In this document: positions 17,685-26,139 of the stretch, piece after piece
How the letters are laid out: every line of letters starts with the position of its first letter
Position numbering within the stretch: the first letter of the stretch is position 1
Source: Prado023 sp963774745
GTDB taxonomy: Bacteria > Actinomycetota > Actinomycetes > S36-B12 > CAIYMF01
Reading direction: 5' to 3'
NCBI GenBank assembly: GCA_963774745.1
Contig: CAVZGE010000003.1
Span: 775,222 to 839,221, forward strand
DNA length: 64,000 nt
Notes under the pieces: generated by a model
Databases searched by the model: none
The model's input: the letters and a program-made list of their open reading frames with translations, nothing else
Told to the model about the DNA's origin: nothing
Translations under genes and position numbers: made by a program

Positions 17685-19471
17685 GGCAGCGCCAGGATGC
17701 GCTCGGCGATCGTGGCGACGGCGTCGCCGATGGCGACATCCGCCCGCTGCCCGCTCGCCCGGTCCTTGACCTCGATCGCGCCCTCGGCCAGCTTCTTGCC
17801 GACCACGACGATCAGCGGGACCCCGATCAGCTCGGAGTCGTTGAACTTCACACCGGGCGAGACGCCCTTGCGGTCGTCGAGCAGCACGCGGAACCCGCCC
17901 GCCTCCAGCTCGGCCGCGACGCGCTCGGCAGTCGCGAGGACGGCCTCGTCCTTGCCGGTTGCCACGATGTGCACATCGGCTGGGGACACCTCTCGCGGCC
18001 AGATGAGCCCACGGTCGTCATGGTGCTGCTCCGCGATCGCGGCGACGGCACGCGAGACGCCGATCCCGTAGGAGCCCATCGTCACCACGACCTGCTTGCC
18101 GTTCTCGTCGAGCACCTTGAGGTCCAGGGCCTCGGCGTACTTGCGCCCCAGCTGGAAGATGTGGCCGATCTCGATCCCGCGAGCCTGGGTGAGCAGGCCC
18201 TCGCGGCCGGCGGCGGCGCAGTCCGGGCACGGGTCACCCTCGCGGACCTCGGCCACGTCGATCGTCCCGTCGCCGGCGAAGTCCCGTCCGGCGACCAGGT
18301 CGAACACGTGCCGGCCGGGCTGGTCCGCCCCGGTGATCCACCGCGTGCCGGCGACGACCCGGGGGTCGAGCAGGTAGCGGATGCCCGAGGCGGAGTCCTC
18401 GCCCAGCACGCCGGGGCCGATGTAGCCCTTCACGAGTGCCGGGTTGGCCGCGAAGTCCGCCTCCTCGAAGGCGACCGGCTCCCCCGGCAGCAGCAGCGCC
18501 TCGAGCCGCTTCATGTCGACCTCCCGGTCGCCGGGCAGGCCGATGACCAGGGGGTACGACCTGCCGTCGGGCATGGCGACCTTGACCACCACGTTCTTCA
18601 GCGTGTCAGCGGCCGCCCACGCGCGGTCGCCGCGGGCCAGCTCGGGCCGGGCGTTGGCCAGGTCCACGAGCGTCTCGATCGTCGGGGTGTCCGGGGTGTC
18701 CTCGACGTGCGCGGCCGGCAGGCCCTCGAGCGCGACCTCCGCCGGCGGCACGCTGGCCACCGCCTCCACGTTCGCGGCGTACTCGCAGGTCGAGCACTGC
18801 ACGTAGGTGTCCTCACCGACCGGGCACACGGCCAGGAACTCCTCCGAGGCCGAGCCACCCATCGCCCCGGACATCGCGGACACGATCGTGTACTCCATCC
18901 GCAGGCGGTCGAACGTGGAGATGTAGGCATCGCGGTGCCGGCCGTAGGACGCGACCAGCCCTTCGTCGGAGGTGTCGAAGGAGTAGGAGTCCTTCATCAC
19001 GAACTCGCGGCCGCGCAGGATCCCGGCACGCGGACGGGCCTCGTCGCGGTACTTGGTCTGGATCTGGTAGAGGCTCAGCGGCAGGTCCTTGTAGGACGAG
19101 TACAGGTCCTTGACCGTGAGCGTGAACATCTCCTCGTGCGTGGGCCCGAGCAGGTAGTCCGAGCCGCGGCGGTCCTGCAGGCGGAACAGGTTGGGCCCGT
19201 ACTCGGTCCAGCGATTCGTCCGCTCGTAGGGCTCGCGGGGCAGGAGCGCGGGGAAGTGCACCTCCTGGAAGCCCGCGGCGTCCATCTCGTCACGCACGAT
19301 CCGCTCGACGTTGCGCAGCACGCGGTAGCCCAGGGGCAGCCACGTGAACACCCCGGGGGCCACTCGGCGGACATACCCCGCACGTACCAGGAGGCGGTGC
19401 GACGGGACCTCGGCGTCCGCCGGATCCTCGCGAAGCGTGCGCAGGAACAGGGTGGACATGCGGGTCAGCAC
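17681..19471 (-). CDS. proS: Prolyl-tRNA synthetase (bacterial type with editing domain)
   Basis: ProS charges tRNA-Pro. At 596 residues it has the bacterial architecture: class II motif 1 region (GYRVLRNVERIVRDEMDAAG), motif 2 (YRDEARPRAGILRGREFVMKD), then a YbaK-like editing insertion (about 235-400) with the conserved KNVVVKVAM and LPGDREVDMKRL. Motif 3 (GIGVSRAVAAIAEQ) and the anticodon domain follow. GTG is chosen over the ATG four codons downstream because GGAGG lies 8 bases before it and the resulting start MLTRMSTLFLRTLREDP is conserved. The downstream HAD gene overlaps it; the GNAT gene is divergent. Confidence 0.96.
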   Translation of the reverse strand: MLTRMSTLFLRTLREDPADAEVPSHRLLVRAGYVRRVAPGVFTWLPLGYRVLRNVERIVRDEMDAAGFQEVHFPALLPREPYERTNRWTEYGPNLFRLQDRRGSDYLLGPTHEEMFTLTVKDLYSSYKDLPLSLYQIQTKYRDEARPRAGILRGREFVMKDSYSFDTSDEGLVASYGRHRDAYISTFDRLRMEYTIVSAMSGAMGGSASEEFLAVCPVGEDTYVQCSTCEYAANVEAVASVPPAEVALEGLPAAHVEDTPDTPTIETLVDLANARPELARGDRAWAAADTLKNVVVKVAMPDGRSYPLVIGLPGDREVDMKRLEALLLPGEPVAFEEADFAANPALVKGYIGPGVLGEDSASGIRYLLDPRVVAGTRWITGADQPGRHVFDLVAGRDFAGDGTIDVAEVREGDPCPDCAAAGREGLLTQARGIEIGHIFQLGRKYAEALDLKVLDENGKQVVVTMGSYGIGVSRAVAAIAEQHHDDRGLIWPREVSPADVHIVATGKDEAVLATAERVAAELEAGGFRVLLDDRKGVSPGVKFNDSELIGVPLIVVVGKKLAEGAIEVKDRASGQRADVAIGDAVATIAERILALP

Positions 19472-19563
19472 GAGGGGTCTCCTCCAGATCCGAGGTGGCG
19501 GCCGCGCCCGAGGCGGGTCGGGTGGGCCGGCGATGCCCGGCAAGGATATCCCGGCGTGGCAGG

Positions 19564-20406
19564 ATGGCGGCCGTGCCCGGCGAGCTGAAGGTGCTGACAT
19601 CGCGCCACCTCCCGGAGCTGCTGGCCCTCGTGGACCGGGACCCGGTCGCCCACTGCTTCGTGGCCTCGCGGCTCGCCGACCCGATGGACCCGTGGGCCCT
19701 CGGTGGACTCGTGTGGGGATGGTTCGAGGCAGGTCGGCTCCGTTCGGCGATGTACACCGGAGCCAACCTGATCCCGATCGAGACCACGCCCCTGGCCCGG
19801 GCGTCGTTCGCCGACAACGCCCGGCGTCTGGGACGCCGCTGCTCGTCCCTGGTCGGGCCTGCCGACGAGGTCCTGGACATGTGGCGCCTGCTCGCCCCGG
19901 CCTGGGGTCCCGCGCGCGAGGTGCGCTCCACCCAGTACCTGATGGCAACCGCGGGGCCGGCCGCGCGCCCCGCCCACCCCGGGCTGCGTCCCCTGCGCAT
20001 CGACGAGCTCGACCTGCTGATGCCCGCGGCCGTCGCGATGTTCACCGAGGAGGTGGGCATGTCGCCGGTGGCCCACGGTGGCGGACCGGCCTACCGCGCC
20101 CGGCTGGCCGAGATCGTCCGATCGGGGCGGGCCCTGGGCGTGGTCGAGGACGGGCGCCTGATCTTCAAGGCCGAGGTCGGGTCGGCCACCGCCCGCGCCT
20201 GCCAGATCCAGGGGGTGTGGGTCGACCCCGCCCTGCGCGGCCGGGGGCTGGGAGTCGCGGGGATGGCCGCCGTCGTCGAGCATGCGCGCACAAGCATCGC
20301 GCCGATCGTCTCCCTGTACGTCAACGACTACAACCACGTCGCTGTCGGCACCTACCTGCGGGTCGGGTTCCAGGCGGTCGGCACGTTCGCGACCGTGCTG
20401 TTCTGA
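19564..20406 (+). CDS. GNAT-family N-acetyltransferase with DUF4081 N-terminal domain
   Basis: A 280-residue two-domain acetyltransferase. The N-terminal DUF4081-like half (LLALVDRDPVAHCFVASRL; AMYTGANLIPIE) is followed by a GNAT domain from about 145. This has the acetyl-CoA loop VDPALRGRGLGVAGMAAVV (Q/RxxGxG/A type) near 222 and the closing SLYVNDYNHVAVGTYLRVGF. The family commonly neighbours ispG and proS in actinobacteria, as it nearly does here. The ATG start lies 92 bases from the divergent proS start; a GTG three codons later is an alternative. The substrate is unknown. Confidence 0.88.
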   Translation: MAAVPGELKVLTSRHLPELLALVDRDPVAHCFVASRLADPMDPWALGGLVWGWFEAGRLRSAMYTGANLIPIETTPLARASFADNARRLGRRCSSLVGPADEVLDMWRLLAPAWGPAREVRSTQYLMATAGPAARPAHPGLRPLRIDELDLLMPAAVAMFTEEVGMSPVAHGGGPAYRARLAEIVRSGRALGVVEDGRLIFKAEVGSATARACQIQGVWVDPALRGRGLGVAGMAAVVEHARTSIAPIVSLYVNDYNHVAVGTYLRVGFQAVGTFATVLF

Positions 20407-20416
20407 GGGGCGCTGC

Positions 20417-21436
20417 CTACCCGATCGCCAGCACGGCCGCCCCGGCGATGCGCCCCTCGTGGAGCCGGGCCAGGGCCTCGTTCGCCTCGGCAAGGGCGAA
20501 CACCTCGGTCCGGGTCCGGATCGGGATCGCCGCGGCGAGGGCCAGGAACTCCCGCGCGTCGTCCCGGGTCACGTTCGCCACCGAGCGCACCGAGCGCTCG
20601 CCCCACAGCAGGTCGTAGTCGAACTGCGGGATCCGGTCGAGGTGGATCGCGTTGACCGCCACGACTCCCCCGCGCTCGACGGCGGCCAGTGCCGCCACCA
20701 CGACATCACCGGACGGGGCGAAGGTGATCGCCGCATCGAGGGCGACCGGCGGTGACTGGCCGTACCCACCGGCCCAGGCCGCGCCCAGGCCCAGGGCAGC
20801 CTCCTGCTCGGCCGCCGAACGCGTGACGACGAACACCTCGCACCCGGCGTGCACCGCGAGCTGGATCACGATCGTGGCCGAGGCGCCGAAGCCGTACAGG
20901 CCCAGGCGGGTTCCGGCAGCCGACGCGAGGTCGACGCCCGCGATCCGCAACGACCGGTAGCCGATCACGCCACCACAGAGCAGCGGCGCGGCCGACAGGT
21001 CGGCGAACCCCTCCGGCAGGGGGTGCACGAAGTCCGCGCGTGCGGTCATCGCGGTGGCGTAACCGCCGTCGCGGCCCCAGCCGGTGAACACCAGCTCGTC
21101 GCACAGGTTCTCGCGGCCCGACGTGCAGAACCGGCACGTCCCGCAGCAGCCCCCGGTCCAGGCCACGCCCACGCGCTGGCCCAACGGGTGCGCCCCGGGG
21201 TCCACCCCCGGGCCCCAGCCCGCGATGCGCCCGACGACCTGGTGGCCCGGGATGATCGGCTGGCGCCGCGGGGGCAGGTCGCCGGTGACGATCTGCAGGT
21301 CGGTCCGGCAGACCGCGCAGGCGGTGACGGCCAGCAGCACCTCGCCCACCCCGGGGATCGGGTCGGGCCGCTCCACCTGTGCCAGCCACCGCGCCCTGGG
21401 CGCGGGATCCGGGACGTCGAGCTGCATGGCGATCAT
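20417..21436 (-). CDS. Zinc-dependent medium-chain alcohol dehydrogenase
   Basis: A 339-residue MDR-family oxidoreductase. Catalytic zinc ligands are Cys in CAVCRTD (about 38) and His in IIPGHQVVG (about 64). The structural-zinc lobe is CCGTCRFCTSGRENLC near 100-115. The NAD(P) fold glycine motif is GLYGFGASA near 180. This layout matches the bacterial zinc-binding alcohol dehydrogenases that use broad primary alcohols or aldehydes. The ATG is favoured over the adjoining GTG because a GGGGGG stretch lies 6 bases before it. It converges on the GNAT gene with a gap of only ten bases. The exact substrate is unknown. Confidence 0.9.
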   Translation of the reverse strand: MIAMQLDVPDPAPRARWLAQVERPDPIPGVGEVLLAVTACAVCRTDLQIVTGDLPPRRQPIIPGHQVVGRIAGWGPGVDPGAHPLGQRVGVAWTGGCCGTCRFCTSGRENLCDELVFTGWGRDGGYATAMTARADFVHPLPEGFADLSAAPLLCGGVIGYRSLRIAGVDLASAAGTRLGLYGFGASATIVIQLAVHAGCEVFVVTRSAAEQEAALGLGAAWAGGYGQSPPVALDAAITFAPSGDVVVAALAAVERGGVVAVNAIHLDRIPQFDYDLLWGERSVRSVANVTRDDAREFLALAAAIPIRTRTEVFALAEANEALARLHEGRIAGAAVLAIG

Positions 21437-21469
21437 CACGATCCCCCCATCTGGGCGATGATTGCCCGC

Positions 21470-21571
21470 ATGGAGTGGATCCGCCGGAACATGACCGCCA
21501 TCGGCATCCTCGTGGTGCTGGCCATGCTGCTGCCGTTCCTGCTCGTGCTGTTCGGTGTCATCGTGTTCTGA
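21470..21571 (+). CDS. Putative single-helix membrane peptide (33 aa)
   Basis: The short ORF MEWIRRNMTAIG... encodes a basic start and one long hydrophobic helix (about residues 10-33, IGILVVLAMLLPFLLVLF). It lies in the gap between the divergent dehydrogenase and convergent GTPase genes. No family is recognised and the ribosome site is weak, so the evidence is the clean topology and the otherwise empty gap. Confidence 0.4.
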   Translation: MEWIRRNMTAIGILVVLAMLLPFLLVLFGVIVF

Positions 21572-21593
21572 CTCCCGCCACCTGGCCCGCGCG

Positions 21594-22805
21594 CTACTTC
21601 TTCCCGCCGATGCCGCGGCTGCGCATGATCGAGGCGACCTCCTGGTTGAACACCCGTTGGATCGTCTCCGAGTCCAGGGTCCCGGACACGGTCTCGTACT
21701 TGCCCTCGGCCATCCCGATGCACACCCGGTGCCACGCGGTCCCGACCGCGTAGGTCATGGTGCCCGCGACCCCGCCGGTGATCGCGCCGCCGGCGATCGT
21801 CCCGATGCCGGGCACGAGCTTGAGCAGGCCGGTCGCCGCTGCCCTGCCCGCCTGGGTCGTCACCGTCGTGGCCGCAAGGCTGGCAACGGTGGCGCGCTGC
21901 ATGGGGATGTCGTAGATGGCCGCGATCTTGGCCATCATGCCGATCTGGATGGGGACGAGCACGGCGGCGTCCGCGAACGGGATCGGGGTGAACCCGGCCC
22001 CGGTCGCCGCTGCGGTCGCGGCATTCACCGCCTTCTCGGCAGCCTTAGCCTTTCGCGCGGGGTCAATCTTCTGCGCGGCGGTAAGGGCCTCGGCGGCCTC
22101 ATCCGGAGCGCAGCGAAAGGTGGCATCGAGCAGGTCCAGCAGGCCATGCTGCTCGACGCCGGTGAACGGGTCCGCGAGCGCGTTGACCATGACCGCGCGA
22201 CCGTCGTGGATCGGCAGGGCCATGGCCTCGACCTGCCGGCCGAGCTCGATCGCATCCGGGGCGACGAACAGCTGCCCATGGGGGTCCCGGCGACCCGGGA
22301 CCTGGGTCATCACGAGGATCACCGGCAGCCCCACGCCGGCCAGCTCGCGGATGAAGGCCGCCTCGGTCTCCTCGAAGCGCCGGTCGGTGGCCCGCACGCA
22401 GTACCAGGCGAGATGGACCTGCTCGGCGAAGGGCATCGCACGGCTGTTGTCGATGAACCTCTTCAGCTCGTCGATGATCCGGGTGGTGTCCCGCCCCACT
22501 TCGAGGCCCTGCGTGTCGTAGATGCCCAGCTTGCCGGTGCGATGGACGTAGAGGTGGCTGCCGAGGGTGACCGGGCGCCCGATGCCGGTGGCCGCCACCG
22601 ACTCACCGAAGATCGCGTTCACCAGCGTGGACTTGCCGACGCCGGTCTTGCCGAACACCGCGAGGTTGAACCGGCCGATCTTCACCTCGGCGTCGGCGAA
22701 GGCAGCCTCGAAGGCCTCCTGGGACCACTCGGGCACCTGGCCGGGCTGGCCGGGCGTGCTGGGTGCGGGACCAGGCGTCGCGCCGGCCGGCGGCTGCGTG
22801 GTCAC
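21594..22805 (-). CDS. Era/HSR1-type P-loop GTPase with C-terminal hydrophobic domain
   Basis: A 403-residue GTPase. G1 AVFGKTGVGKSTLVNAIFG lies near 50, G3 YDTQGLE near 95, and the G4 position reads VMTQVPGRRD rather than NKxD. A Pro-rich tail leads in. The C-terminal third (about 265-370) is Ala/Gly-rich with membrane-prone helices (GLLKLVPGIGTIAGGAITGG), typical of DUF697-like or 50S-ribosome-binding GTPases that act at membranes. The GTG start lies 4 bases after the ispG stop, so they are probably cotranscribed. The altered G4 suggests changed nucleotide specificity. Cellular role unknown. Confidence 0.8.
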   Translation of the reverse strand: MTTQPPAGATPGPAPSTPGQPGQVPEWSQEAFEAAFADAEVKIGRFNLAVFGKTGVGKSTLVNAIFGESVAATGIGRPVTLGSHLYVHRTGKLGIYDTQGLEVGRDTTRIIDELKRFIDNSRAMPFAEQVHLAWYCVRATDRRFEETEAAFIRELAGVGLPVILVMTQVPGRRDPHGQLFVAPDAIELGRQVEAMALPIHDGRAVMVNALADPFTGVEQHGLLDLLDATFRCAPDEAAEALTAAQKIDPARKAKAAEKAVNAATAAATGAGFTPIPFADAAVLVPIQIGMMAKIAAIYDIPMQRATVASLAATTVTTQAGRAAATGLLKLVPGIGTIAGGAITGGVAGTMTYAVGTAWHRVCIGMAEGKYETVSGTLDSETIQRVFNQEVASIMRSRGIGGKK

Positions 22806-22809
22806 CGGC

Positions 22810-23964
22810 TCACCCCACCGACACCGACGGGCTGCCCTCGGTCTCCATCTCCTCGGCCAGGCGCATGGCCTCCTCGATCAGGGTCTCGACGATCAGCGCC
22901 TCGGGCACGGTCTTGATGACCTGGCCCTTGACGAAGATCTGGCCCTTGCCGTTGCCGCTGGCCACACCGAGGTCGGCCTCGCGGGCCTCCCCCGGACCGT
23001 TGACCACGCAGCCCATGACGGCCACGCGCAGCGGCACCTCCAGGCCCTCGAGTCCGGCGGTCACCTGCTCGGCCAGCGTGTAGACGTCCACCTGCGCGCG
23101 CCCGCACGAGGGGCAGGACACGATCTCCAGCCCACGCTGGCGCAGGTTCAGGCTCTCGAGGATCTGCATCCCGACCTTGACCTCCTCCACCGGAGGCGCG
23201 GACAGCGAGACCCGGATGGTGTCGCCGATGCCCCTGCTCAGCAGCGCCCCGAAGGCGACCGCGGACTTGATCGTGCCCTGGAACGTCGGGCCCGCCTCGG
23301 TGACCCCCAGGTGCAACGGGTAGTCGCACTGCTCGGAGAGCAGCTCGTAGGCGCGCACCATCACGACCGGGTCATGGTGCTTGACCGAGATCTTGATGTC
23401 GCGGAAGTCGTGCTCCTCGAACAGGCTGGCCTCCCAGAGCGCGGACTCGACCAGCGCCTCGGGGGTGGCCTTCCCGTGCTTCTTGAGCAGGCGCGGGTCC
23501 AGGGAGCCGGCGTTCACCCCGATCCGGATCGGCGTGCCGTGGTCGCGCGCCGCCGCGGCGATCTCACGCACCTTGTCGTCGAACTGCTTGATGTTGCCCG
23601 GGTTCACCCGCACCCCGGCGCAGCCGGCCTCGATGGCGGCGAACACGTACTTGGGCTGGAAGTGGATGTCGGCGATCACCGGGATCCCGGACTTGCGCGC
23701 GATCTCCGGCAGGGCGTCGGCGTCGTCCTGGCTCGGTACCGCCACGCGCACGACCTGACAGCCCGAGGCCGTGAGCTCGGCGATCTGCTGCAGGGTCGTG
23801 TTGACGTCGGCGGTCAGGGTGGTGGCCATCGACTGCACGCTGATCGGCGCATCGCCGCCGACGGCGACCGGGTGGGTCGGGTGCTTGAGCAGGATCTGTC
23901 GGGTGGTCCGTCGGGGGGCAAGGACGGGAGGCGGAAGCGGGGGCATGCCGAGATTGACGCTCAT
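22810..23964 (-). CDS. ispG: 4-hydroxy-3-methylbut-2-en-1-yl diphosphate synthase (flavodoxin)
   Basis: IspG catalyses the penultimate step of the MEP isoprenoid pathway using a [4Fe-4S] cluster. At 384 residues it is full length. The barrel part includes VAVGGDAPISVQSMATT and VRVNPGNI. The cluster domain supplies cysteines in IVSCPSCGR (about 277-280) and MGCVVNGPGEA (about 312). It belongs to the dxr-rseP-ispG neighbourhood conserved in actinobacteria, but a TauE-like permease gene separates it from rseP here. The TauE stop and ispG start are 4 bases apart. Confidence 0.96.
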   Translation of the reverse strand: MSVNLGMPPLPPPVLAPRRTTRQILLKHPTHPVAVGGDAPISVQSMATTLTADVNTTLQQIAELTASGCQVVRVAVPSQDDADALPEIARKSGIPVIADIHFQPKYVFAAIEAGCAGVRVNPGNIKQFDDKVREIAAAARDHGTPIRIGVNAGSLDPRLLKKHGKATPEALVESALWEASLFEEHDFRDIKISVKHHDPVVMVRAYELLSEQCDYPLHLGVTEAGPTFQGTIKSAVAFGALLSRGIGDTIRVSLSAPPVEEVKVGMQILESLNLRQRGLEIVSCPSCGRAQVDVYTLAEQVTAGLEGLEVPLRVAVMGCVVNGPGEAREADLGVASGNGKGQIFVKGQVIKTVPEALIVETLIEEAMRLAEEMETEGSPSVSVG

Positions 23965-23968
23965 GGCA

Positions 23969-24766
23969 TCAAGTATCGGCCCCCGGGTCCGATATCGCCT
24001 GATGCCGGGACCGGCGGCTGCGCAGGATCATCTGGATGCCCGACGCGACGAGCAGCCCGGCGAACAGGACCAGGGCGACCCGTTCGGGCAACAGCTGGCC
24101 CACCGACGCCCCCAGCAGGCCTGCCGGGACCCCGACCAGCCCGGCCACCCCGGCTATCGGCACGTCCACGAGCCCGTTGCGCAGGTTGGTGGCGGTGGCG
24201 GTCAGTGCGGTGAGGATGATGACCACGAGGCTGGTCCCGCGTGCGGTGTCCGCGTCATCGCCGGTCAGCAGGACCAGACCGGGGACCATGATGATCCCGC
24301 CCCCGACCCCCACCAGCCCGGCCAGCATGCCGGCCGCGACACCCACCAGGACCAGCAGCACCCCCTCCCACACGGCGCCCAGGCCGGTCACTGCGCTGGA
24401 GCCGGAGCCGGCCACCAGTCGCACGGCCGTCGCCAGGCTCAGGATGCCGAACCACAGCTGCAGGGTTGCGATCGGGGTTCGCGGGAGCAGCCGGGCGCCG
24501 AGCTGCCCACCGACCACCCCGCCGACGAGGAGCAGGAGACCCGCGCCGAGGTCGACGTTCCCGTTGAGCGCGTAACCAGCGGCCGAGGCGGTCGCGATCG
24601 GCACGATCGCCAGCAGGCTCGTGGCACTCGCGCGGCGCTGGTCGAGGGCGAACCATGCGACCAGCAACGGGACCATGACGACCCCGCCGCCGACCCCGAA
24701 CAGGCCCGAGAGGATTCCTGCGGCCACACCGAGCGCACCCGCCCGCAGCCACCACGCGAACCGCAT
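23969..24766 (-). CDS. TauE/SafE-family anion permease
   Basis: A 265-residue polytopic membrane protein made of two homologous halves. Each carries the family motif (LFGVGGGVVMVPLL near 22-35 and LVGVGGGIIMVPGLV near 150-164) and about four helices. TauE/SafE proteins export sulfite, sulfoacetate or related organic anions. The ATG start lies 8 bases downstream of the rseP stop and the gene runs straight into ispG, so it is embedded in an isoprenoid/protease operon. I see no functional link to those neighbours. The substrate cannot be read from sequence. Confidence 0.88.
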   Translation of the reverse strand: MRFAWWLRAGALGVAAGILSGLFGVGGGVVMVPLLVAWFALDQRRASATSLLAIVPIATASAAGYALNGNVDLGAGLLLLVGGVVGGQLGARLLPRTPIATLQLWFGILSLATAVRLVAGSGSSAVTGLGAVWEGVLLVLVGVAAGMLAGLVGVGGGIIMVPGLVLLTGDDADTARGTSLVVIILTALTATATNLRNGLVDVPIAGVAGLVGVPAGLLGASVGQLLPERVALVLFAGLLVASGIQMILRSRRSRHQAISDPGADT

Positions 24767-24774
24767 GGCCGGGC

Positions 24775-26139
24775 TCAGCCGTAGATGGAGATCGGGTTGA
24801 TGACGTCGGCGAGGATCACCACGGAGGACACCGCCACCAGCGCGATCCCGACCGCGTAGGACACGGGCAGCAGCCGGGAGACGTCGACCGGCCCCGGGTC
24901 GGGTCGCCCGCGCCACCGGGCCAGCGTGCGCCGACCGCCCTCGAAGGTCGCGCCGGCGACGTGCCCGCCGTCCAGCGGCAGCACCGGCAGCAGGTTGAAC
25001 AGGAACAGGAACAGGTTGAGGCTGGCCATGAGGCTGACGAGGATCGCGACCTTCGACTTGATCGGCTCCTCGGCCGCGACGACCTCGCCGGAGATCCGCC
25101 CGACGCCCACGACGCTGACCGGGCTGTTCGGGTCGCGCTCCTCGCCGGCGATCATGCCCTGGGCGAGCTCGTACACGCGCACCGGCAGGGTCAGCAGGGC
25201 CTGGCCGCTGCGCACCGCGACGTCCCACATGACCGTCGGCACGGAGCTCACGGGCTGGGCGACGTACTCGGACTGCGGGGTGAGGCCGATGTAGCCCGTG
25301 GCGACGATCTCCTCGCCCACCTGGCCCTGGTCGTCGACGACCGGGCGGTAGGCCGTGGCCATCGGCACCTCGACCTCGCGCGGCCCGGTCGCGGTGTCCA
25401 GGCCCAGGACGACGGCCTGCCCGGGGCTCGAGCGCGTGACGTCGGTCAGCTCGGTCCAGACCGAGACGGCCTCACCGTTGATCGAGGTGATCCGGTCCCC
25501 GGCGACGATCCCGGCCACGACCGCCGGCGACACGACATCCTCGGGGCCGCAGTCGGGTGCGTCCCGGACAGTGGTCGGGTCCGCCACGGCCGCTGCGGCG
25601 GCCTCCGCGGTGGCCATGTAGGCCGGCACGCACCTGCCCACCTCAGCCACCGTCGTCGTGGGGGTGGGGATGCCGATGCCGACCAGGAGCAGGGCGAAGA
25701 AGATGATGGCCAGGATCAGGTTCATGGTGGGCCCACCCAGCATGACCACGACCTTCTTCGGGGCGCTCAGGCGGTAGAAGACGCGGTCCTCGTCCCCGGG
25801 CTCGACCTCCTCCCACGCAGCCGCGCGCGCCTCCTCGGCAAGCATCTGGAACCGCCCGGTCGTCCCCCGACCGGCCGTCCCCTCCGGTGCTCCCTGCGGC
25901 GGTGGGAACATCCCGATCATCCGGATGTAGCCGCCGAGGGGGATCCACTTGAACCCGTACTCGGTCTCCCGGCCCCTCCGCGACCACATCGTCGGTCCGA
26001 AGCCGACCATGTACTGGGTCACCTTCACGCCGAACCGCTTGGCCGGCACCATGTGCCCGACCTCGTGCAGCCCGATCGACAGCCCGATGCCCAGGGCTGC
26101 CAGCAGCACCCCGAGCACGAACAGCATGGAATCCATCAC
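24775..26139 (-). CDS. rseP: Site-2 zinc metalloprotease RseP/Rip1-like
   Basis: An intramembrane protease that cleaves anti-sigma factors and other membrane substrates. The 454-residue protein has the zinc-binding HEVGH near residue 26 in the first helix, a PDZ domain in the middle (about 190-290; IVAGDRITSINGEAVSVW) and the second active-site motif LPVLPLDGGHV near 405 in a later helix, then two more helices. GTG overlaps the dxr stop as GTGA; the ATG one codon later is equally possible. Actinobacterial orthologues (Rip1 of M. tuberculosis) sit between dxr and ispG. Confidence 0.93.
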   Translation of the reverse strand: MMDSMLFVLGVLLAALGIGLSIGLHEVGHMVPAKRFGVKVTQYMVGFGPTMWSRRGRETEYGFKWIPLGGYIRMIGMFPPPQGAPEGTAGRGTTGRFQMLAEEARAAAWEEVEPGDEDRVFYRLSAPKKVVVMLGGPTMNLILAIIFFALLLVGIGIPTPTTTVAEVGRCVPAYMATAEAAAAAVADPTTVRDAPDCGPEDVVSPAVVAGIVAGDRITSINGEAVSVWTELTDVTRSSPGQAVVLGLDTATGPREVEVPMATAYRPVVDDQGQVGEEIVATGYIGLTPQSEYVAQPVSSVPTVMWDVAVRSGQALLTLPVRVYELAQGMIAGEERDPNSPVSVVGVGRISGEVVAAEEPIKSKVAILVSLMASLNLFLFLFNLLPVLPLDGGHVAGATFEGGRRTLARWRGRPDPGPVDVSRLLPVSYAVGIALVAVSSVVILADVINPISIYG

